Source of the DNA: Aegilops tauschii subsp. strangulata | Lineage: Eukaryota > Streptophyta > Magnoliopsida > Poales > Poaceae | DNA: 64,000 nt | Reading direction: 5' to 3' | Assembly (NCBI RefSeq): GCF_002575655.3 | Contig: NC_053037.3 | Span: 254,791,135 to 254,855,134, forward strand | Shown: positions 32,107 through 42,585 of the stretch, in pieces | Layout: every line of letters starts with the position of its first letter | Position numbering within the stretch: position 1 is the stretch's first letter | Translations under genes and position numbers: made by a program | Notes under the pieces: generated by a model | The model's input: only the letters and a program-made list of their open reading frames with translations | What the model was told of the DNA's origin: nothing | Databases searched by the model: none

Positions 32107-34058
32107 CACAAGACTCGAGCAAATGTGAGTGGAAGAAAGGAAAGAACTAGACCAATTTACCTTATCCAATGTTGAAGATGGATCAATGATCACTCAATAA
32201 TGTAACAAGGAAATAGCACAATTGGTACCGGATCTTGTCAATTCTCACATCTACACAAGTAAAGCTTTTGGTGGAACTCGGTGAGGATAGTGGCACAAAA
32301 ATTTGATGCAAAATGTTAGCAAGAGTCAATAATGTTGGAAAAGATTCACAAATTCGCAAGTGAAACAAGTAGACCAACAGCAATGGGTGGTACACGGAAA
32401 CACACACACGGATAGATAAATGGGGTCGTGCAACCAAGGAATGAGGACAAAATGTGGAATCCACGGAAAACGCTCATGTTGCACAACTCTAGAGAGACGC
32501 TAGCACGATTGCTCAATAGGCGGATACGACACTTGTGCACAACCTATAAGATGCAAAATGTATCAACTTTCTATCCCAAGTATGCTATATATGTAAGATG
32601 TTCCGGTGTTTCGCTTACGATGATCCAAGATGATCAATATGGTAGTATGGTATGCAATGTGGCGATGCTATGGCTCTTGCTTACAAGCTTCTTTACTCTC
32701 TTTTTGCTTAAAAGCTTATTCTCTTTTTTGTATGGCCACTTATGCGAAATGCACAAACCAAGATAGCTACTGTGTATATGCGGGAACAATCTTGTGACAC
32801 ATGGGATGGTACTATGATACAAAGATGATACCAATATGATATGGTATGTACGCAATGGAAGGTGTAGATTGATGATCACTAATGTGCACAAGTAACGTTG
32901 TCGACAACACTCAATGGCTAGTCTCGATAGGCAAGTGATGCAAAATGGGCTAAAGGGTTAACAATGTAATGGCAAGGGGAATATACAATGATGGGATACC
33001 ATGATACCAAGATGATATAGAGGTTACCGTTCTTGCTTACGGTTAGGGTGTCAAATTGATGAAGGTGGTCGATGTCAAATCCTTGTCGAAGTTGAGTGGT
33101 GGTGTTGTCCATGTCGAACCATTCCTAGTTAGCCGAAACACCCTAGGAAACGGAAAAACCGCAAACTCAAAATCTCAAAGGAAAATGTAAAATGGTGGTA
33201 GCGGAATGCGTTGGTGGTTCCGGAGTTAGCAATGCGGAAGTGGTGGTGGTGGTTGATGACGAAGCAACCATCCCTAAGTAGCCGAAACACCTTAGGAGAC
33301 TCAAGTCACAACTCAAGAAATCACAAATGCTAAATGGAGCAAAATGGGTTAGGTTGCAAAAAGCTATGATGGTTTTGCGGGTGATATGGTGGATGGCCTA
33401 GGATAAGATGTGAAAATGCCAAAATTTTGATGGAGTCAAATGATGTTGGAACCTATCGAGATGGATGGGGGATGTCAATAGCTACTCAACGAGCTAAAGA
33501 ACGTCAAAATCAGACTTCGGGAGTGAAAGTTATGGCCGAAACAGTTTTTGTTGGTGGGCTGATTCTGGGTGGTGCGGGTGCCCGGGGGTCGGAGGTGCGG
33601 GCACCCGGGGTGGTCAGCGGGGTTGGGCAGAAAAAGTGGCCCGGGGGTCCGGGTGCCCGGTTGTAAGGGGTGCGGGTACCCGGGGTGGTCAGAGGGGTCG
33701 GGCGGAACTTGCCCGGGGGGTCCGGGTGCCCAGGGTTTGAGGTCCGAGTGCTCGGGGTTTGAAGTCCGGGTGCCTGGGGGTCACAGATTTGGGAGGAAAT
33801 TTGCGGGAAAATGAAAGAAATTGGTGGATTTCGTGGTGGGAAAGGTGGAGATGCATGGGAAGGCTAAATCCACTTGAAACCAAGCAAATCCATGGATCAA
33901 ATCCAACAAAACATCATCGAACTAACAAATCACAAAAAAAATTGGGGCTATTTTGGGTGGGGAATTTTTGAAATTGGGGAAGAACACAACAAAATTAGGC
34001 TAGAGAACAAGAAGGGGGGCTCCAATTTCGTGAGAAACCATGGCTCGTGATACAAAGA
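32107..34058 (-). other. H 5' leader, homologous to the leader of D
   Basis: The primer-binding region is at about 34043-34056 (minus strand TTGTATCACGAGCC, diverged from TTGGTATCAAGAGCC in D). Homology to the D leader is visible at 33885-33960 (AATAGCCCCAATTTTTTT on the minus strand) and at 32870-32930. A GC-rich palindrome cluster lies at 33566-33785. No credible gene is present; the reading frames here are short and low-complexity. Confidence 0.65.
33566..33785. repeat. Palindrome cluster CCGGGTGCCCGGG type in the H leader
   Basis: Eight or so copies of GGGTGCCCGGG, GGGCACCCGGG and one-base variants within 220 bp, separated by G-rich spacers such as GGTGGTCAG. Individual units are palindromic around the centre. 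Confidence 0.8.
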
Positions 34059-34969
34059 TAGTGTAGGGCGGAACCCTAGATGGAGATCTTTCACTAATTG
34101 GAGGGGAAATCCCCAAGAACAAGAAAAACACAAAGGGGGAAAACAAGAGGAACACTCAAATTGACTTGATCCAATCACACAAAGAGAGACAAAGGTCCAA
34201 ATCCAACACAAGAAGATACAAGAGGTAACTAGTTCATCCCAATCCTATGAGGAAAGAGGTCTTGATGATCCTATGATGGGGATCCTTCTCCAAGAGGAGG
34301 CCTTGATATCCACAAGACGATCTTCTCCATTAGGAGGTCATGATCTCCAAGAGGAGGAAGATGAGAAAAGCTCTCTGAATATCTCACATATACTTTGATA
34401 TCCTCTCTAATGAGCTAGGGGAAGAGTACTTATAGTCTAGGGACGAACTAAGAGGAAAACGAGGGTACAAGGGTCATTTAGCCCAAGATGCACATAGGCA
34501 CTTTCGGTGGAGTCCGGGCACCCGGAGTAAAGTGGTCCGGGCACCCGGGGTGGCGCCTGGGAGGGGGGCCGGGCACTCGGTGGTCGGGGTGCGGGCACCC
34601 GAGGTGGACAGAGGGGTCGCGCCCTTTGTGGCTGGGGGTCCGGGCACCCGGGGCATAGGAGGCCGGGCACCCGGGATGGTCTGAGGCCTCCGGTGTTCCG
34701 CGTTTGGGAGTTCCTTCTTCTCCTTGGGGCTCCATGTGGACTTAGTGATCCCGCCATGCCTCCTCACGGTCTTCTCCTTGGTACCTAAGAATGCACAATG
34801 TATCCATTTGAGCCAGAACCCAACTCTCATGTGAATCCGAATGAAGTTCGAAGAGGAAAGAGTTACCTCGGTTTCGATGACGCGTCCGCAGACTCTTGTC
34901 ATTGGTACTCTTCGTGCTTGCGATGGTGATGGAACGTCCATGGGGATGAACGAGGGATGCTCCACATCA
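34059..34969 (-). repeat. H 5' LTR
   Basis: 911 bp on the minus strand, beginning TGATGTGGAGCATCC at 34969 and ending CCCTACACTA at 34059. The start matches the D LTR (TGATGCGGAGCATCC), as does the end (CCCTACATCA). A TATA-like TATAAGTA is at about 34427-34434. The first ~100 bp retain a decayed coding tail with PMTRV in the position of PMTRARAK in D. The flank at 34970-34974 is ATAAG. Confidence 0.8.
34505..34690. repeat. Palindrome cluster CCGGGCACCCGG type in the H LTR
   Basis: Seven or so copies of CCGGGCACCCGG and close variants in 185 bp. The same unit type is found in the H leader at 33566-33785, separated by about 0.7 kb. Confidence 0.82.
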
Positions 34970-35233
34970 ATAAGCCTCCGCACGACCGCCTCCGCCTCCC
35001 TACTCCATTTGCAAGGGTGATGGAGCTCGAACAACCGCGAGCATTGAGGCTGCAGGAATGGCAGCATACGGGTGGATGTGGATTTCCCCGCCCCTCACTT
35101 CATGTACTTTTGTCGAGGCTGGAGGACTTTTGCTCGTGCCCATAGCTTGTCGAAAGGGCACGTCCTCCACTTTAAGTTAATGGAGGACGGTTTCCTTCCG
35201 TCAAAGTTTTTGGGAGCTCGGGTGCTCGCTTAG
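34970..35233 (+). pseudogene. B3-domain-like gene fragment, part 1
   Basis: The frame reads HDRLRLPTPFARVMELEQ then, after a frame change near 35070, VDVDFPAPHFMYF, CRGWRTFARAH, SLSKGHVLHFKLMEDGFL. The pattern of a basic RLRLP start, GW..FA..H, G..L.FK and a final VKVFGSSG fits the plant B3 DNA-binding fold. A further one-base loss near 35194-35200 moves the frame to VKVFGSSGARLGCC. The upstream part of the gene is cut off by H at 34970, and D has inserted at 35233 (TSD CTTAG). B3 proteins are nuclear transcription regulators; this copy is broken. It may itself be a duplicated gene fragment inside a repeat. Confidence 0.6.
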
Positions 35234-36288
35234 TGATGCGGAGCATCCCAAGGTCATCCCCATGGTCCTACCTACATCTCCCACGACACCACTTGGACCA
35301 ATGACAAGAGCACGAGCAAAGGCTATCGAAGATAAGGTGAACTCGCTCCTTTCCGAACTACCACTTTCTATACATGAGACATGACTGCTACCTCAAGCGG
35401 AAACACTATGTGTGATCAGGTACTTGGAGGAAAGCCACGGAACATCTACATCCAACGGACAAGACGGCGAGGACACCAAGTTCGAAGGACAAGAAGAAGA
35501 GCTTCCATGGAAGCTACAGCCACCGGACGACCGATCGGGACCGGACGTCTGTCACCTGAAGCCCAACCTACCCAAGTCCAAGCCAACGCAAGCTACAGCG
35601 AGCGGACGTCCGGCCAGGATCGGACGACCGGCCACACCTCCCAGCAAACGGACGACCGACCAGGACCGGACATCCGGCGCCACCACACCCGAGCCAAAAC
35701 TAGCGGAAGTCCGAAGCCACCGGACGTCCGGCGCCACCTTCACAGAACGGAAATGGCGGAAGTCTGGCGACCACCGGACGTCCGGACGCCCACGAGCCAC
35801 CGGACGACCGGTCCCGAGCGGGCGTCTGGTACCTGTCTGCGTACAGTTACGGGCCTGAGGCCCATGTACCCCTTCACTTCGCCCCCATTTGCACTAAGAC
35901 TATAAATAGAACTCGTCCTCCTCCTCCTAGTTAGGGTTAGCGTTGTGATAGCTCATATGTGAGATAGAGCCTCGCTCATCCATCCGGATCTGCTCCTCCA
36001 AGAGAGACGTGGCCTCTTCGGAGAAGATCCACTTGGATTCAAGACCCCTAACAGGAAGACCTCAAGACCTCCTCATGGAGAAGAACCGGTTACCTATGTA
36101 TCGTCCTTTGTTGGATTCGGATTGTGTATCTCCTTGTGTTTCGAGAATCTAGCATATGTGTGACCTACTCTTGTTGGTTAAGTGATTTCTCTCTCGTTTT
36201 CCCTCGTGTCCCCTCGTGTTCTTCGTGTTCTTCGTAGGATCCCCTCCAATCGTGAAAGATCGGGCCACTAGGGTTCTACCCTACATCA
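35234..36288 (+). repeat. D 5' LTR
   Basis: 1055 bp, TGATGCGGAGC...CCCTACATCA. TATA box CTATAAATAG at 35900-35909. It includes a CCGGACGTCCGG palindrome cluster (35516-35830) and, upstream of it, the untranslated copy of the coding tail. Confidence 0.92.
35516..35830. repeat. Palindrome cluster CCGGACGTCCGG type in the D 5' LTR
   Basis: About nine copies of CCGGACGTCCGG or one-base variants (CCGGACGACCGG, CCGGACATCCGG). The matching cluster in the 3' LTR is at 49459-49770, where it is read as part of the polyprotein tail. Confidence 0.85.
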
Positions 36289-37000
36289 TCTTGGTATCAA
36301 GAGCCACGTTGATCACGGATTTGGAGCCCCTACACCTTCTTTTATAGCTTGATTTTGTTGTGTTCTTCCCCAATTTCGAAAATCCCCACAAAAATAGCCC
36401 CAATTTTTTTTGTGATTTGTTGGTGTGATGAAATTTTGTTGGATTTGATCCATGGATTTGCTTTGCCTCGAGTGGATCTAGCTTTCCCCCTTCGTCTCTA
36501 CCTTTTTCATCCACAAAATCGCTCGGATTTGACCAATTTTGCCTCTTCCACCTCGAACCCTAGCTGTTCATGCCGTGCCCGAAAATCACCCAGGCACCGG
36601 ACGTCCGACCACGGGTCGTCCGCCATCCACCGGACGTCCGACGTTTCCTGACAAAACTAAATAAGTTCAGTTCGGCCACCACCACCTCTCCACCTCCATC
36701 TCCGCATACACACTCCGATACACATTCCACCTCTGCATACGCACTCCAATACCTCCACCACTTTCCGCAACAACCACCGACTACTCCTTTCCAACTCCGA
36801 CGAAATTTTGACACGTTTTGGTCTTTGAGAAGTTGAGTGTAGTTTCTCCGTTTCCTTGGGTGTTTAGGCTAACTTGGAATGGAACAACTTCGACGACACC
36901 GCCGCTCACTTCAACATGGACGGTAAAATCGACGACACCATTGTATCTCCCACCTTGCATTGCATTGATAACCCCATAGCCTTACTTTTGCGTCGCTTCC
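36289..37000 (+). other. D leader, left part
   Basis: No credible gene. Contains two further copies of the CCGGACGTCCG palindrome at 36597-36640, about 310 bp after the LTR, then a pyrimidine-rich stretch with repeated CACTCCRATAC. It ends at the E insertion site (CTTCC, 36996-37000) and resumes at 43200. Confidence 0.65.
36291..36304 (+). other. Primer-binding region of D
   Basis: TTGGTATCAAGAGC begins two bases after the LTR end; it resembles the tRNA-Met site TGGTATCAGAGC with one extra A. Confidence 0.65.
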
Positions 37001-37917
37001 TGATGAGGACAACAATACCATTGTTACACCCACAGGCCCTGCTGCTATACATACTGGACCAATTACTAGAGCTCGCGCACGCCAATTAAATTACCAGGTA
37101 CTTTCGTTTCTTGGTAATGATTCTAATGTTCATGAGAATATGATGCTGCCTAAATTGGATACATTTGTTTTGCTTACAAATGAAGGGCCTAGCTTGGAGA
37201 AGGATGAACATTGGAGCAAGAACAAGCATGGAGATGATGGCATGCGCATGGGGAACAAGAACGGAGTTACAAGTGATGATTTCAGGACGTTGAAGCCACC
37301 ATAATGCGTGCATGAAGCCTTGGACGAAATATACAAGATGCTACTTCATAACTTTCGTCCAGAGGCTATTCTAGGTGCTGCGTCACCTTATTATTGGGCC
37401 AGGCCCATGTAATTTCGAAATACATAAGTATAGGCTGTTTTTAGAGTCCGTATGTGTGGGGAAACAAGAGATAGGGTTGGTTTCGGACCCCTTCCTCAAG
37501 GGCCACGAAATTCCCCCCTCTTCCTCCATATATACAACCCTTAGGGCGTCGTTTAGACTTTGGGTTTTGTTTAGATTAAAAGTTCGCCATAGCTGCAACT
37601 TCGCGTACTTCGTTTGTGTTCAGCGACCAGACAAAGGCGTCACAGAACTCCACCTTGATCAATAAAGCTTTCATCTTATATTCGCAATATCCAGATTGCA
37701 ATCTCAGTTTCTTGCTTGTTCTTCGTTAGCTCGCAGGAAACAGACCCTCGTGGTCAGGTTGATCGTGCTCCGGCGTGGTCGATAACCTCTCGGAGTTGGT
37801 TTAGCGATTGCTAAGGCGCGACGTCCTCGCACGTTCGTAGTCGGATCATCAAAGTCGACTTCCATCAAAGCGATATTCATCATCTCATCGAAAGACGGGA
37901 CACCTTTGCCTCTATCA
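37001..37917 (+). repeat. E 5' LTR
   Basis: 917 bp, starts TGATGAGGACAAC (private change shared with its 3' LTR). TATA-like at 37528, AATAAA at 37661. Confidence 0.93.
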
Positions 37918-39159
37918 AGTGGTATCAGATTTCCAGGTTGCTCGGTGAGATTTTACAGTTTTTCGTAGTTTAGATCGAGTCTGTTCTTCATACCTACAGT
38001 CCACGAAAAAGCCACAAAAAAATTAGGGTTAGTTCATCATATCCGAACCAATCTGAGCCTTTGCATAATCTTTTTAGGGTTTTTGCTTTGTTGAATTTGC
38101 GGTTGCATCGTCGTGTCAAGTTGCTGGTCTTAGAGTCTAGTCTTTTAGAGTTTCGAGTTCTGGTCATAAGTTGTCACGCCGCCGCCGCACCATCATCATC
38201 GCCTTGCCATCTACCACCATTGCTTATCCGCCACCGCTCTGAATCCGTATCTATATACCACCACCAATCCGTATCCATATACCACCACCAATCCGTATCC
38301 ATATACCACCACCGATCCGTATCCATATACCACTACCGCTACCATATACCACCACCGCTGCCATATCCTACCGCCATATATCCACCACCAATTCGAGTTC
38401 TTTTCATATTCGGTTGGTTTTAGAGATCCATATATTTTCCGTTTCGTGTTTCCTTGCCTGAGTAGGTCTCGGAAAAAGAAAAAAAAATTCGGCAACCAAA
38501 AATATTTTTTCCCTATCCTATTTTTAGGCCCCGGGTAGTGTTTTGAGACACTCCCCATCATAGTGATTTTTTGTCGCACATTTTCGTCGTCGCTGCCCTG
38601 ATTTCTGAAAAAAAATAGTCAAAAATTTTTGTGCCCATCCTGTCAGTTTGACCTGGGAAGAGTTTTGAGACACTCGCCATTATAGTGATTTTTCGCAAAA
38701 AAAAAGAGGAGCGCCAAAAAAAAAGAGAGCGCAAAAAAAAAGAGCGAATTTTTTTTTCCAGAGTGTGCTTTTCCCTTGTTTACGTGCAGCGCCGTGATTT
38801 TGTTAGTGTTCTAGGCTCGCGTCTCTAGCACGGTCTAGCCTAGGACCAGCACAGTACCGTCGTTGAGCGTTTATTCAACTTTGCATCTCTGAATTGATTA
38901 TTGCTTACCATTTTGCTACCATATTATAAGCCTTCCCAGCTCCACATAAGTCTACATCGTGCGTTTGACTCTCCCTGGTAATCGCTATATCCAAGCTTTG
39001 AGAGTTTTTGACTACAACGGTTGCCGATCACCACCTGCTGCTGGGTAAGAACTGGTAAGAATTTGAGATTCGCTTGAAGGTTTTGTGACACACCACCATC
39101 ACCACCACTTCTAGTAGTCTGCAGGATCATATTCTTTTGTGTTTTTATTGCTGCTAACC
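37918..39159 (+). other. E 5' leader with expanded minisatellite
   Basis: Primer-binding site at 37920. A 24-bp unit (ATCCGTATCCATATACCACC...) is repeated four times at 38243-38338. The duplicated TTTTGAGACACTC motif is at 38541 and 38663; A-rich runs with GCGC follow at 38695-38760. No gene. Confidence 0.7.
38243..38338 (+). repeat. 24-bp minisatellite in the E leader, four units
   Basis: Units begin at 38243, 38267, 38291 and 38315, with one or two changes each. The other copies of the family have one (C) or two (B, F, G) units, so the number varies between insertions. Confidence 0.88.
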
Positions 39160-42100
39160 ATGGCAGGTTCACAAGCTGATGAGACTGATTGGGAGAACAT
39201 GACGAACAAGGAGTTGCATGATAAATTTCAGCAAATGATGAGTGGCCAGGTGGGAGATGTGCTAAACAGATTTGAAGAGGCTATGGAGAAGATAGATGCC
39301 GTGGAGAAGTCGTTCGAGACAAAGCTGGATAACAAGTTTACTGAATTACTCAAGCGTCTTCCTCAACCACCACCGGCTGCACATGTCGCACCTCTACAAC
39401 AACAACAACCACATCTCCAACGCCGCCTTCCAAATCAAGTGGGACGGGCACAGCGCGTTCCAATTGAGACTGGTCAAAATTCGGGTGCCGCTGCACCTAC
39501 TGTTGATGCTTCTTTGGCTCCTGCTCCTGCGGCGGCTGAGGAGGATGACGATTATGCGGGCGATTATGAGGATGAGGTTGATCAAAATCAGAACTACGTG
39601 CAGCCACCAGCACCACCACCAGCAGGTCGACCTCAGGTATATATTCGCAACGGTAGGCCGGCACCACCACCTCAGGTACGAGATCATGACCATCTCCCTA
39701 AACTGAAATTGAACATTCCACCATTTGAGGGTAGATATGTTCCTGATATATATCTTACTTGGGAGTTAGAAACTGAACAACGATTTACATGTTTACAATA
39801 TCCTGAGGACAGACGTGTTCCTGCTGCTGTTTGTGCTTTCACTAGCTTTGCATGTGTTTGGTGGTCTGAACATTGTAGATTATATCCTGTTCCAGCTACT
39901 TGGGCTGCTTTGAAAACTGCTATGCATACTCGTTGGGTTCCACCATATTATCAACGTGAATTACTTCAAAAATTGCAGCGTTTAAGACAAGGGAAAAATT
40001 CTGTAGAAGAATATTATCAGGAATTACAAACTGGCATGATTAGATGTGGTATTGTTGAGGAGAATGAAGCTATGCTTGCACGTTTTATGGGTGGATTAAA
40101 TAAAGAGATTCAGACCATTCTAGAGTATAAGGATTATAATAATATCACTCGTTTATTCCATCTTGCTTGTAAAGCTGAACGTGAAGTGCAGGATCGACAG
40201 CCATTGGCGCGAACTAACTTTTCTGCAGGTCGACCTTCATCATGGACACCGCGTGCATCTTCTACTTCCACTTCACCATCACCTCCATCAGGTGCCACCT
40301 CCAGCCGTGATACAAGAAAGCAGGCACAACCACCACTCTCTGCCAAGAGCACACCTGCCGGGCCTGCGCAGAGCTCTTCTTCTTCCATGGCATCGACAGG
40401 GCACACAAGTGATATTATTTGTCGTCGTTGTAAGGGAAGAGGACATTTTGCGAGAGAATGCAAATCTCAGCGTGTAATGATTGCTACTGAGGATGGTGGG
40501 TATGAGTCCGCTAGTGACTATGATGAGGAGACTTTGGCTCTTATTACCCGTGAAGAACATGGTGGAGATGATTCTGAAAATGAGACGCAATACATGGCTC
40601 CTGAAGACGCTGACAGGTATGAATGTTTAGTTGCTCAACGTGTTTTGAGTGTGCAGGTCACACAAGCAGAGCAAAATCAGAGGCATAATTTGTTCCATAC
40701 AAAGGGAGTTGTGAAGGAACGTTCTGTTCGCGTCATCATAGATGGAGGGAGCTGTATCAACTTGGCTAGCATGGAGATGGTGGAGAAGCTATCTCTCACC
40801 ACAAGACCACATCCACATCCTTACTACATCCAATGGTTCAACAACAGCGGCAAGGTTAAGGTAACACGTACTGTTCGTGTGCATTTTAGTATCTCTACAT
40901 ATGTTGATTATGTTGATTGTGATGTGGTACCCATGCAAGCATGTTCCTTATTACTAGGTAGACCATGGCAATTTGATAAAAATTCTGTACACCATGGTAG
41001 AAACAATCAGTATACTCTTGTTCATAAGGATAAAAATATTACTTTGCTTCCTATGACTCTTGATTCCATTTTGAAAGATGACATTAATAGAGCTAATAAA
41101 GCAAAACAGGAGAAAAATAAGAGTGAAAATCAGATTGTGGCAAATGAATTTGAGCAACAAATGAAACCTAATAATAAACCATCTAGTGTTGTTTCTGAAA
41201 TTAAATTGAAAAGTGCATGTTTACTTGCCACAAAATCTGATATTGATGAGCTAGATTTCAGCAAATCTGTTTGCTATGCTTTTGTGTGCAAAGAGGCATT
41301 ATTTTCATTCGAGGACGTGCCTTCCTCTTTGCCCCCTGCTGTCACTAACATTTTGCAGGAGTTCGCTGACGTCTTCCCACAAGACGTGCCACCGGGATTA
41401 CCACCTATTCGAGGGATTGAGCAGCAAATTGACTTAATTCCCGGTGCATCGCTACCCAACCGTGCACCATACCGTACCAATCCAGAGGAGACGAAGGAGA
41501 TTATGCGTCAAGTACAGGAGCTGCTCGACAAAGGTTATATACGCGAATCTCTTAGTCCTTGTGCTGTTCCTATTATACTAGTGCCTAAAAAGGATGGTAC
41601 GTCGCGTATGTGTGTTGATTGTAGAGGCATTAATAATATTACTATTCGTTATCGTCATCCTATTCCTAGGCTAGATGATATGCTTGATGAATTGAGTGGC
41701 TCTACAATATTCTCCAAAGTTGATTTGCGTAGTGGATACCATCAAATTCGTATGAAATTGGGAGATGAATGGAAAACTGCATTTAAAACTAAGTTTGTTT
41801 TATATGAGTGGTTAGTCATGCCTTTTGGGTTAACTAATGCACCTAGTACTTTCATGAGACTAATGAACGAAGTTTTACGTGCTTTCATTGGACGATTTGT
41901 GGTAGTCTATTTTGATGCTAAACAACGTGCTGAATTGATCTTAAAAATGCATGAGTTAACTAAGGAAAACATTGAGCGTATGAATGCTAAATATAAACTT
42001 GCTGGAGATAAGGGTAGAAAACATGTTGTGTTTGCACCTGGAGATCTTGTTTGGTTACATTTGCGTAAGGATAGATTTCCTGATTTGCGCAAATCAAAGC

Positions 42101-42585
42101 TAATGCCACGTGCTGATGGTCCTTTTAAGGTGTTAGAGAAAATAAATGATAATGCATATAAACTTGAGCTGCCTGTAGATTTTGGGGTTAGTCCCACTTT
42201 TAACATTGCAGATTTGAAGCCTTATTTGGGTGAGGAAGATGAGCTTCCGTCGAGGACGACTTCATTTCAAGAAGGGGAGGATGATGAGGACAACAATACC
42301 ATTGTTACACCCACAGGCCCTGCTGCTATACATACTGGACCAATTACTAGAGCTCGCGCACGCCAATTAAATTACCAGGTACTTTCGTTTCTTGGTAATG
42401 ATTCTAATGTTCATGAGAATATGATGCTGCCTAAATTGGATACATTTGTTTTGCTTACAAATGAAGGGCCTAGCTTGGAGAAGGATGAACATTGGAGCAA
42501 GAACAAGCATGGAGATGATGGCATGCGCATGGGGAACAAGAACGGAGTTACAAGTGATGATTTCAGGACGTTGAAGCCACAATAA
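39160..42585 (+). CDS. E polyprotein: gag-protease-partial RT fused in frame to the integrase C-terminus
   Basis: 1141 residues from the ATG at 39160. Gag, zinc knuckle (near 40420-40460) and protease are complete, although the protease has INLAS instead of NNLAS after DGGSC. RT runs to VVVYFD and then switches to AKQRAEL, the segment just after the integrase core in copy B. The second Asp of YFDD is lost, along with RT thumb, RNase H, HHCC finger and D,D,E core. The GPF module and LTR-encoded TRARA tail remain. Frame is kept because 1698 is divisible by three. A gag-only product could still be made and packaged by intact relatives (inference). Confidence 0.9.
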   Translation: MAGSQADETDWENMTNKELHDKFQQMMSGQVGDVLNRFEEAMEKIDAVEKSFETKLDNKFTELLKRLPQPPPAAHVAPLQQQQPHLQRRLPNQVGRAQRVPIETGQNSGAAAPTVDASLAPAPAAAEEDDDYAGDYEDEVDQNQNYVQPPAPPPAGRPQVYIRNGRPAPPPQVRDHDHLPKLKLNIPPFEGRYVPDIYLTWELETEQRFTCLQYPEDRRVPAAVCAFTSFACVWWSEHCRLYPVPATWAALKTAMHTRWVPPYYQRELLQKLQRLRQGKNSVEEYYQELQTGMIRCGIVEENEAMLARFMGGLNKEIQTILEYKDYNNITRLFHLACKAEREVQDRQPLARTNFSAGRPSSWTPRASSTSTSPSPPSGATSSRDTRKQAQPPLSAKSTPAGPAQSSSSSMASTGHTSDIICRRCKGRGHFARECKSQRVMIATEDGGYESASDYDEETLALITREEHGGDDSENETQYMAPEDADRYECLVAQRVLSVQVTQAEQNQRHNLFHTKGVVKERSVRVIIDGGSCINLASMEMVEKLSLTTRPHPHPYYIQWFNNSGKVKVTRTVRVHFSISTYVDYVDCDVVPMQACSLLLGRPWQFDKNSVHHGRNNQYTLVHKDKNITLLPMTLDSILKDDINRANKAKQEKNKSENQIVANEFEQQMKPNNKPSSVVSEIKLKSACLLATKSDIDELDFSKSVCYAFVCKEALFSFEDVPSSLPPAVTNILQEFADVFPQDVPPGLPPIRGIEQQIDLIPGASLPNRAPYRTNPEETKEIMRQVQELLDKGYIRESLSPCAVPIILVPKKDGTSRMCVDCRGINNITIRYRHPIPRLDDMLDELSGSTIFSKVDLRSGYHQIRMKLGDEWKTAFKTKFVLYEWLVMPFGLTNAPSTFMRLMNEVLRAFIGRFVVVYFDAKQRAELILKMHELTKENIERMNAKYKLAGDKGRKHVVFAPGDLVWLHLRKDRFPDLRKSKLMPRADGPFKVLEKINDNAYKLELPVDFGVSPTFNIADLKPYLGEEDELPSRTTSFQEGEDDEDNNTIVTPTGPAAIHTGPITRARARQLNYQVLSFLGNDSNVHENMMLPKLDTFVLLTNEGPSLEKDEHWSKNKHGDDGMRMGNKNGVTSDDFRTLKPQ

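Larger units (their letters stand above)
8266..34969 (-). mobile_element. Gypsy-type element H, split by the insertion of array A
   Basis: H is on the minus strand. Its 5' LTR is at 34059-34969, its leader and gag start at about 34058-32107, and its long ORF runs to 31084. The sequence resumes at 9241 on the far side of array A. The five bases CTCAC occur at 31084-31088 and 9237-9241, the duplication made when A inserted. The reading frame joins cleanly across that point. The right flank is ATAAG (34970-34974). The left LTR is not in the window, so the left end is missing, cut by the Helitron or lying beyond it. Gag and leader are homologous to element D; the downstream ORF is not a protease or RT, so H is probably non-autonomous. 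Confidence 0.75.

Noticed and set aside
34474..35067. 197-residue minus-strand ORF rich in Pro, Gly and Arg
   Set aside because: It runs from the antisense of the B3-like fragment into the H LTR and its palindrome cluster; only the short decayed tail after the LTR start has a relative in D.
35516..35830. Regular short repeats in the D LTR considered as a CRISPR array
   Set aside because: Units are 12-bp palindromes with irregular spacing inside a plant LTR; there are no constant 24-40 bp repeats, no leader and no cas genes.
35381..35905. 148- and 174-residue ORFs in the D 5' LTR
   Set aside because: This is the untranslated copy of the LTR-encoded tail and the low-complexity palindrome cluster, upstream of the LTR TATA box.
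36559..36836. Short Pro/Ser/Thr-rich ORFs in the D leader (88 and 84 residues)
   Set aside because: Low complexity, no conserved counterpart in H at the same place, and located between primer-binding site and gag start.
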